From positions 186,001 to 250,000 of the forward strand of contig NTMA01000001.1 in the NCBI GenBank assembly GCA_002917075.1: a stretch of DNA of 64,000 bases, written 5' to 3'. Position numbers and translations under genes: made by a program. The notes under the pieces were generated by a model. That model was not told where the DNA came from and did not search any database. It worked only from the letters and a program-made list of their open reading frames with translations. The stretch's first letter is position 1. The number at the start of each line of letters is the position of its first letter. This document shows, piece after piece, positions 56,495 through 64,000 of this stretch. The DNA is from Hawksworthiomyces lignivorus. Its lineage: Eukaryota; Ascomycota; Sordariomycetes; Ophiostomatales; Ophiostomataceae.

Positions 56495-56974
56495 TTGCGG
56501 ATCTAATGTCGAACCAGACTGGGGTTAGCTGGGCAAGGGGTCTTGGCTATCATGTCCACTTTTCTTTTTTTTTTCAAGTCTCCAGACCATCGAGAAGATG
56601 TCGCTAGTTGTGGGAATAGGGTGGAGGATGAAAGGATGTAAGACAAGGAGACTTGGTTAGATATCAATTGGGAAGAAGTGCTTCTATATTCGAGAACTTT
56701 GATACTACTAAAATGACTCTAATTGAAGCATATGCAACGACGAAGTTGAAAGACTGAGAGCCAAAAGCAGAAGACCAGCAAGAATAACATTTGCGCAGAG
56801 ATGACATTTGTGATTGAAGAGCTGCTGCTGCTTTAACTACGCGACACCCGATACAGACGACTACACGAGACCCGACGGTCTGGCTTGCGCTCAACCCTGG
56901 CTTTGCCTTCTTCTGGTGGAGACAATAGATGTGTTATTTTCTTTAGCTTGCCTTGGGATGCTACAATATCGTGG

Positions 56975-57514
56975 ATGGACAATTATTCAGGTATTCTATT
57001 AATCATGGAATATTGGCTTTCTGACTCGCTGCTTTCGTATTGCGAGCAGATTTCCATGCCTAACGTGGAGCCGAGACTCCGGCTTTCCAAGCTGATGTGG
57101 TCACTTGATCAGCACACAGCTACACGCGAGAGACGACGCGGATTTATTTCTAATGCTCAACAGCACTTGAACTATCACTTTATTTTTATTTTTTGGCGAG
57201 AGACGATAAAAAATTACTCCAGGGGGTCTAAGGAGAACTCGATGCGAGCCATCATACGGATTCCAACGCAATATTCTCAAATGTCTCGCAAAAACAAGAT
57301 TGATAGTAGGCAGGTGTATTTGCATAATACCTCCCGGAAACCCGGCGACCCCCTAAGGTGCCATGAATCATTCCCGAGCCACACTGTTTGTGCTGGGGCG
57401 GTAGAGTCAGTGTGCGTAGCGCTATGTGATGGTGGCAATGACATGCACCTGTCCGTAGACATACGACGTCTCTATTTGGCGGTGGAAAAGGAAATTAACT
57501 ACAAGCCTGCATAA
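56975..57514 (+). CDS. Hypothetical 179-residue open frame, doubtful
   Basis: Open from an ATG at 56975, in a frame open from 56885. Composition is mixed with no domain, no GC third-position bias and no intron signals. Given the window size, an open frame of this length is not surprising by chance. Listed only for completeness. Confidence 0.12.
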   Translation: MDNYSGILLIMEYWLSDSLLSYCEQISMPNVEPRLRLSKLMWSLDQHTATRERRRGFISNAQQHLNYHFIFIFWRETIKNYSRGSKENSMRAIIRIPTQYSQMSRKNKIDSRQVYLHNTSRKPGDPLRCHESFPSHTVCAGAVESVCVALCDGGNDMHLSVDIRRLYLAVEKEINYKPA

Positions 57515-60288
57515 ACACATACAGAGTGAGACAAAGGGAAGTTGATTCAGAGAAACGTTCAATAAGAGAGCAGCTTGGAGGAATTTCCCAGAGTGGGCGG
57601 CAACATCGCGCTGACTCGCCCTACGGCGGGGAAATCGTTTTCCGGCTCTTCCAAAAACTGGCGCTCGGCAAGGCCCTGGCTATTGACAACCTTGACGACA
57701 CCACAGAACAACGAGCACTTTTCCCGTTTCGGAATTGCCTAGTCTAGCAATCCCCTATCAGCAGTCTAATGTACTCCGTAGTCTGCGTCGAAATTGGGGT
57801 CAGCCTGGGGCCCCAGTCCGCTAATGCATTTGTGGGTATGCAGAGGATTGGAGCTTATTCGCAATATATGCTCCAAGCTAAGTCCGCTCTACAGGGAGAG
57901 CATTCACGAGGTGAGCTCTGAGAAGACCAAGCCAGCTCCTTCTTGCTGGTCTGCTACTATGAGCCAAATGGCACATTGTGTGCCATGGTCTGCTTTGATG
58001 CTTTGCATATGTGAGGCCATCACGAGTCATGCATCGAGTTTGACGTATAGCAAGCCCGGTCAGAGCTCGCTAGAAACTTCGCGCAGAATCTTGACACCAA
58101 ACGCAGGTTGTTCGTAGCAGCCTCTCAATAGATTCAGAGATCGGATGCTATGAAGATCTTTTGCAAGCAGATACTGCAATGTCATACGCGCAACAAGACC
58201 TATAGAAGATTGCAGTGAGCATGTTGCCTTCCTATTTGTAATACACCTAGACCCTCCATAAAAAACAATATACGCCCCAAGATCAAGAAACACATGCAGA
58301 TCCTCGTGCTGCGTATATATTCACCTATGTCAATCTCTTCAGACAGTCAAGGTGCTGCAGAGATCGCGTTTATTTCTCCTTAGACCTCCGCACTTGAACA
58401 TTTGCCTTCCTGTTAACATAACACCTCACCTACCGTCTCTCTGATTTCATTGAAAATCAGGGTCAAGTGGCTTAATTTCTGTGACTGCTTGTCAGATATG
58501 TATACTTGCGAGCACAATGATGGCTTCTTTTCATTCGGAGTCGCAGCTCCAACAAGACTGCCAGCCTTTAGAGCTCTCCAAAGCGCATCGCTCCCATTCT
58601 CCCCCTCATTGTCGAATCATCGTCATAGAGGCGTTTTAGGAAAAATATGCAACTAGGAGCTTTGCTTTAAATTTTATCATTTTCCGTTTCCACTTTCTCC
58701 AACTTGACACAAGCTTGGAAGATATTTTCTCCTCATGAGGCTACCTAGACAGGGAGGCAGTGGGTCTGGCCCTGCGTTCGAAAGATACACTTTGATCTGC
58801 ACTCTTTCTAGAAGGAAACCTTGAGAATCGCTGGTGCTGACTGGCACTTCAGCGAAGGGCCGGCTGCACGATCCATCGCGGTCGAGGGCTCCACGGTACT
58901 CCGTGCCGACGCGCCATGGCTCTCTTTCCTTTGGCCTCTTGGGTCCCCTCAGCCTGGGCTTCCCCACGGGGGCGTGTTCAACCTTTACTAGATGCTGGGG
59001 AAAGAAATCTTCATCAGCACACAAAGCAGACTAGCGAGAAGCATGGGTGTGCAAAAGATGGGGTAAAATGTAGAAGTTCAACTCCAATGCGGAGAAGTCT
59101 CCAAACTTCTCACCGGTCCCAAGATCGGCTTGTCGGGTCTTCGGTCTGACCTGTGGCGTGTGCCTAAAGCTTGCCAAAAGCTCACTTTGCAGCCTTACAT
59201 ATGGACTGCTGCATATGCACTTATACACAGTAGTTTATTCGCATTTGGAAACAAAGAAAGCACAGATATGAGTATTTATTAATCTTGAATAAGCGTTCTG
59301 TTATGCGCCGTCCATGCTAGGAACACCTCCCCTTCCTTTGCAGGCAGGCTCTTACGCAGCTCGGCTAGCTTCTTTTGCTTCCAACAGACATGGCACACCC
59401 GAAGGACTGAGAGGCTGCCGAACGAATCCTCCCAATAGAGCTCTTCTTAATTGTCATATATACATATTTTGCAGACATGGAACCACGAAGAGAAGCGAGA
59501 GAAGGAGGCTCTGTTGGGATCGAATCTTCCAGATTGACGCCTCACTGGGCAGACTTGGCAGTCAGTCAGGGCTGTTGGAACGTATCCTTCAATATAAAAA
59601 CGGGAAACATAGACAAACCGGATTCAGAGATGCCATATCTGATACACGGCGCATACAAAATCTACACGATGCTGACGTTACCAGACGGCTGAGCGGCAGT
59701 GCCATGGTAGTATTCGACACGGGCTGGCCGCTAGCCTGGGTGACCGAAACCAACCCTCCACGAGTACAGTTAAGGTTGCAACGCGGCACAGGAAGGCATG
59801 GAAAATGCGCCACGGCCAATAGCCATTTGCGGGACAAAAAAATCTAGACATTGGTGGTAGCATGCAGTGGTGCCTGCCAGAGGATGCACCTCGCTGCTAG
59901 TTGGCGGAATTGCGATTGGCTGTAGATGATATTAATATGAGAGATCCAATATGCGCGTACAGCGGGAAGCACACTGAATACACTTACATACATGTTTCCC
60001 CCCGCTGGCTTACGTGCCTTTCTGGCACTAGAAGGAAAGCACAGATGGTTTTCATTCGCCATCTCAACGTGCGTCATGCCCCACGATCGCTTTGCCACAG
60101 ATCATACGAAGATGCAAGCATTATTGCTAGGAAGACATCACCAACGTGATTCGAGTTGCAATACAGCAGCTCGTCATCGGTAGATGAGGTTGTATCGGAT
60201 TCTCTGTTCCCTCTCTTGTCTCATCTCATGAGAGAGACATGGATGGAATACGGAGACAGGAGGAGACGAAGACCGGGGTTTGCTCCTC

Positions 60289-60644
60289 CTAGCGATTTGC
60301 CGGGTTCTGCTGCCCGAGTGGCGTCTCTGCATCTACGAACGGTTGCGGCAGTGCCGTGGAGCACACTGCAATGGGTGGTGCTAGATGCCGTATGTCAGTA
60401 AAACCAGCACAGCGGGGAAGTGGGGGGTGGCACAGAAGACAAAAGAGGGAAAACGAGATAGCTGCCCCCGTGATTCCGTACGTTTCTGACCCAATCCCGG
60501 CCGCTCGATTGTGACCTCATCCTTGAAGATCGGCGCTTGCGCGTAAGACGGCGATACGAGATTCCGCACTGGCGGCTTGAGCCGTCCCTTGAACAACTTC
60601 CGGGTGGTTTTGCCGGTGTGATTCCCTTCATTCTCCGCCGCCAT
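60289..60644 (-). CDS. Small two-exon protein of unknown function
   Basis: Model complement(join(60289..60380,60482..60644)), 84 residues. Exon 1 starts ATGGCGGCGGAG and encodes a basic, Pro-rich stretch (TGKTTRKLFKGRLKPPVRN, then PIFKDEVTIERPGLGQK) with clear G/C-biased third positions. The 101-nt intron has a GTACGG donor, a strong TTTACTGAC branch and a CATCTAG acceptor. Exon 2 continues in frame (PPPIAVCSTALPQPFVD) to a TAG. Without splicing the frame runs 87 codons to 60381. No domain, signal peptide or membrane segment. Could be a small nuclear or mitochondrial protein; the model is tentative. Confidence 0.4.
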
Positions 60645-62325
60645 ATTGTTGAAAACCGCTCTCACGCGTACGAGATTGCCGCAGCGCCGATGGGTTTTTT
60701 GCTTTCTTTTCTTTTCTTTTCTTTTTTGTTCAACAGTCTGTAATATGCTGGTCCAACCGCAAACAAGCGCCAGGGCAGAAGCAGATATGGAGACTAGGGG
60801 TGGGTAGGCAAGGTGGCTGGGCTGAAAGTGAAGACAAAAGAGTGAGACGAAAGTGGACTGGCGACGATGTGAAGAGCTAAGCAGGAAACAAGAGATTTTG
60901 TGATGAGAAAAGCTCGGGGAAATTAAGACCGACCCAGAAGCTAATGAGGGGCGCCGCGCAACGTGGGCTCCGGTATTGATTTCTGTCGCAAGGAAAGAAA
61001 CCGACGATTAATACTGTTTACAGGCATCTCGAGGAATAAAAACCAGGAAAAAGCAAAGAAAAGCCAGATCAACAGCGTTGCAGAAGGCTGCAGAGCGCAG
61101 CAACGGCAGGGCCTGTGCCGTCTGTCTTGCCCAGGTTCTGGCGTTCGAGGCGATTGGCCGACCCTCGATGGACGCCGTACAAAACACGCAAGGATTCAGA
61201 GCATTGCAGTTTGGATGAGCGTGGCATTAGTAATGAAGAAATGCTTTGTCTGTTATTGCTTTTTCTTGTCATTTATCTCAGAACAGGTCACTGGGCACAC
61301 TGGAAAGGAACAATTGTCGCTGTTTCCAGAACCGCTGCTGGCCTGCATGCGTGCTGAATGCTACCCCGTACTTTGGAGCATCCCTCCATGATGCGCTTGC
61401 TTTTCGTATCTCGAGCCTACGGCGTGGACGATGCGATGCATTGATGTGTTTGTTTGTGCATGCACCTGTTGTCGCGACCTGTAGGACAAGCACACCCAGC
61501 AAAACAGAGGCCCGCCACACTGTGAGGCAGCAGGATAGTCGCTAGCAATTGCCCATTGGAGAAGGCGCTATGGCTCCACGTGATGCGTATTGAGCACGGC
61601 ATGGATGGTTTTTTCGTGGCGTGCAGCCAATGGCTGGCCGAAGACGCAATTTCGGTGGAGCCCTTGTGACCAGTTTAGCCAATGAACAGCCGTGGCGGCA
61701 ACAGCGTTGGTGGCTCGCTCCTTCCATTCTCTTTCTCCTCCTGGACCCTCTTTCTCGCCCTCTTTCCCGCAGGGCATGTGGAAAGGCATAATTTTCTTCA
61801 GTCCTTGCCCGCCGCCGGTGTCTTCTTCCCCGCCCCCTCCGCGTTCGGTCGCTCCTGCCAGTTCAAACCTCAATTCCAACCAAATCGCAAACACAATTGG
61901 AAAGAGCCACCGCCCCATTCGTTCTGCACTTTGCAGTCGCCTTGCTCTCGTCCTGCGCTCCGTATCCTCCTCCTTCTGCGCCTGTGCGGTCCTTCCGCTG
62001 TCTCAGTCGCAAGTGCGCTCTCTTTCGTCGGACATCACGACCGACTCACCCTCCTTCCTCGTTGGTGGAGTCACCCAACTTTTTTTTTTTTTTTAATTTT
62101 GCATTTTGTTTTCTTTTCCCTCCATCGTCCATTCGTTGCGCCTTAGTGATTTTCCTTTTCTTTCTTTTTCAAAACCTTCTTTTTCGGGGCCCCTTATACA
62201 TACCTACTCTACATATACATATACATAACACCATAAACCATACACGTATATATCTGATTTTTTTCCCCTCTCGCTCTGGCCCTCCGATCTCGAATCCTGC
62301 CCGTCCACTCTTCCTCGCCTTGTGT
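60645..62325. other. Intergenic and long CT-rich leader of the last gene
   Basis: 1.7 kb. The last ~600 bases are strongly pyrimidine-rich (CTCCTCC, TTTTCTTT tracts, poly-T near 62080-62093), typical of a fungal promoter and 5' leader. A minus-strand frame (61568..61918) with a hydrophobic start was rejected. Nothing else seen. Confidence 0.5.
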
Positions 62326-64000
62326 ATGGATGGCTCGCCACTTCTCGCGGGCGGCGGCGGCGCTTCATTAAGCCCGACCAGCCCCGTGAGCGTCCGCAGC
62401 ATCGCCGGCCTCAACGGCGCCAAGCGAAAGCGAAGTGCCGGTGCTCCTGCCAGTGCCGGCTTCGATAGCAGTCCCGGCAGTGTACTCAATGACGATGACG
62501 GTGCCGACCATTCAGAGAAGAAGCGCCAGCCCGGCGTGAAACGGGCGTGCAATGAGTGTCGCCAGCAAAAAGTGAGTCATTCGCCCAATGGCATCCCCTC
62601 CCTCCCCACTTCTACGCCTAACCCTCACCGCGATGCCTGCCACACACCGTCCCGTCTCCCAAGATGCGCATTGGCTGCTATATCGCCGTCTGGTATTACT
62701 CGTTGTTCAATAGTCCCTGACATTTTTTTTTCTTCTCTTTTCTCTCTTGCTTCTTTAGTTGCGCTGCGATGTTGTCCAAGACCCTTTCCAGAGCTGTTCA
62801 CGATGCAACCGGCTCAAGCTCCAATGCAAGATCGAGTCCAACTTCAAGCGCATAGGCAAGCGTTCCAAGCATGCCGAGATGGAAAAGGAGATCGAAAAGC
62901 TCCGCCGTAGTGTACAGCAAGCCCGCTCCCAGGGATTTGTTCTCCCTGACGACAACGAGGACGAAAGCCTCTCGCATTCGCAGCTGCAGTCGCCCGTCAT
63001 CAACAACACCGTCTACACACACACGCGCAACCCCTCGCTGATGGGTTCCGACGAGGCCGTTTCGTCATTACTGCACCTCAAGCGCGGCGGCTCCTACAGC
63101 GTTCCGCGCATTGTGCGTGAGCTGGAAGAAGTCCGGCTGACCGAAGACGGCGAGGCCCAGCTGTTCCAGGAGTTTTGGTTGTTCTACCATCCTTTTCTCC
63201 CGTTCCTCAACCCGTCCTTGACGCCCGAACAGTACTACCAACAGCACCCGCTCCTCTACTGGAGCATTGTTGCGGTGGCCGCTCGTCGCTATACTCTGGA
63301 TCCGACACTGCTCACCGCCATCTCCTCTCCACTAAACACGCTGTTATGGAAGACCATTGGCGACGTCCCTGGGTCGCATTTTGTCGTCAAAGCCATGTGC
63401 CTGCTGTGCACGTGGCCGCTGCCAACCAGCACAACCACATCCGACCCCACACACATCCTGTGTGGTGTCATGATGAAGACGGCAACCGGCATCGGCCTGC
63501 ATCGTCCCAACCACATCAACGACTTTACCCGCGTCGCAATTGAGCTTAACAAGGACCAGCTGCACGATCGTGTTGTCACCTGGGCCGTCTGCAACATCGT
63601 TGCCCAAAACGTTGCCACGGGCTACGGCCAGCCGGCGTCTTCTCTCTACGACTGGACCCTGGCGACAAGATCGGGCCAATCGGGGCCATTCCAGCTCTCT
63701 GCGGAGCTGGAAGCGCGACTGCAGATAGAGCGTTTCTGTGACAAGGTTTCCAAGGAGATGTACAGCAACGCCAGCGACTCGCGCGGCGTCGCCGGCGATG
63801 AGCACCGCTCGATTCTTATGCGCGTATTCCGCCGTGAATATGGCGAGCTGTTCGCCGAGGTCATGTCCCGCAATCTGTCGCCCATCGTAACCTTCCATCT
63901 AAGGGCTGCGGGCCTACATCTCCGGCTTGCCGGCTTCTTCGACGCTAGCACGACGCCTGGCTATCTCGACGACCTGATGGGCCTGTGGCGTGCCACGGTC
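62326..64000 (+). CDS. Zn2Cys6 transcription factor, 5' part (runs off window)
   Basis: Model join(62326..62571,62759..>64000), 496 residues visible. The zinc cluster is split by a 187-nt intron (GTGAGT to CTTTAG) between Lys82 and Leu83: CNECRQQK | LRCDVVQDPFQSCSRC, ligands Cys75, 78, 85, 95, 98 and 105. A basic linker (FKRIGKRSKH) and a short coiled coil (MEKEIEKLRRSVQQA) for dimerisation follow. The fungal middle homology region starts about residue 195 (LFQEFWLFYHPFLPFLNPSL, ILCGVMMKTATGIGLHRPN). The N-terminal 70 residues are disordered with a KRKR patch that may be a nuclear signal. Targets unknown; the rest of the gene lies to the right of the window. Confidence 0.9.

Larger units (their letters stand above)
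55789..60288. other. Gene-poor interval of 4.5 kb, upstream of the Zn2Cys6 regulator
   Basis: No strong gene. The first ~900 bases carry CTAACCCC (minus orientation) three times, near 56153, 56352 and 56524, and a 14-G run. One long but unremarkable frame (56975..57514) is listed at low confidence. Around 57790-58120 minus-strand fragments such as QSIKADHGTQCAIWLIVADQ look coding-like but are broken by stops. TACTCCGTA at 57772..57780. Confidence 0.4.

Noticed and set aside
59314..59847. 177-codon plus frame
   Set aside because: No bias, domain or splice signals; length is within chance for this window.
61568..61918. Minus frame starting with a signal-peptide-like hydrophobic stretch
   Set aside because: Lies opposite the CT-rich leader of the last gene, which forces Gly/Glu/Lys-rich antisense; no splice or domain support.
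1..64000. CRISPR arrays, operons or bacterial features
   Set aside because: None; spliceosomal introns and gene families show a fungal nuclear genome, and the only regular array codes for ankyrin repeats.

Overview
The window looks like nuclear DNA of a filamentous ascomycete (Pezizomycotina). The coding genes are GC-rich and split by short GT-AG introns of about 44-140 nt with CTAAC/CTGAC-type branch sites. They include families typical of these fungi: two Zn2Cys6 regulators, a HET-NACHT-ankyrin STAND protein, MFS transporters, a SET protein, a BTB protein and an F-box-like protein. Sordariomycetes (possibly Hypocreales) is my best guess from overall protein character, but the species cannot be fixed from sequence reading alone. 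All gene models were built by eye from open frames plus splice signals.

Layout. 0-3 kb: the 5' end of a class I SAM methyltransferase cut by the window edge, then an amidase, both on minus. 2.9-15.6 kb: gene-poor. It holds an F-box-like zinc protein, a 209-bp terminal-inverted-repeat element, a gene broken by one in-frame stop, a metzincin protease without a signal peptide, and a probable broken two-exon gene. 15.6-24.8 kb, all plus: a single-exon ankyrin/membrane/C2H2 protein, an MFS transporter, a BTB protein and a SET-domain protein. 24.8-32.7 kb: AT-richer DNA with gene relics, a newly modelled 69-residue secreted protein and a large polytopic membrane protein. 32.7-37.9 kb: a sugar/quinate-type transporter, a DUF1772 protein and a vanillin/salicylaldehyde-type aldehyde dehydrogenase, which could serve aromatic-compound metabolism together. 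39.8-44.2 kb: a two-exon HET-NACHT-ankyrin gene with thirteen very similar 34-residue repeats and a 2-nt frameshift that cuts the array short. 45.2-55.8 kb: conserved cellular genes (ZZ/EF-hand membrane protein, thioredoxin reductase, a 1,198-residue Zn2Cys6 regulator). 55.8-64 kb: a long gene-poor stretch with one small two-exon candidate, then a second Zn2Cys6 regulator that runs off the right edge.

The points most worth following are the allorecognition-type NLR and its unstable repeat array, the ankyrin-TM-zinc-finger architecture, the small secreted protein, and an 86-codon in-frame leader upstream of the thioredoxin reductase ATG that reads like a mitochondrial presequence. There are also several decayed genes, two of them interrupted by a single in-frame stop.
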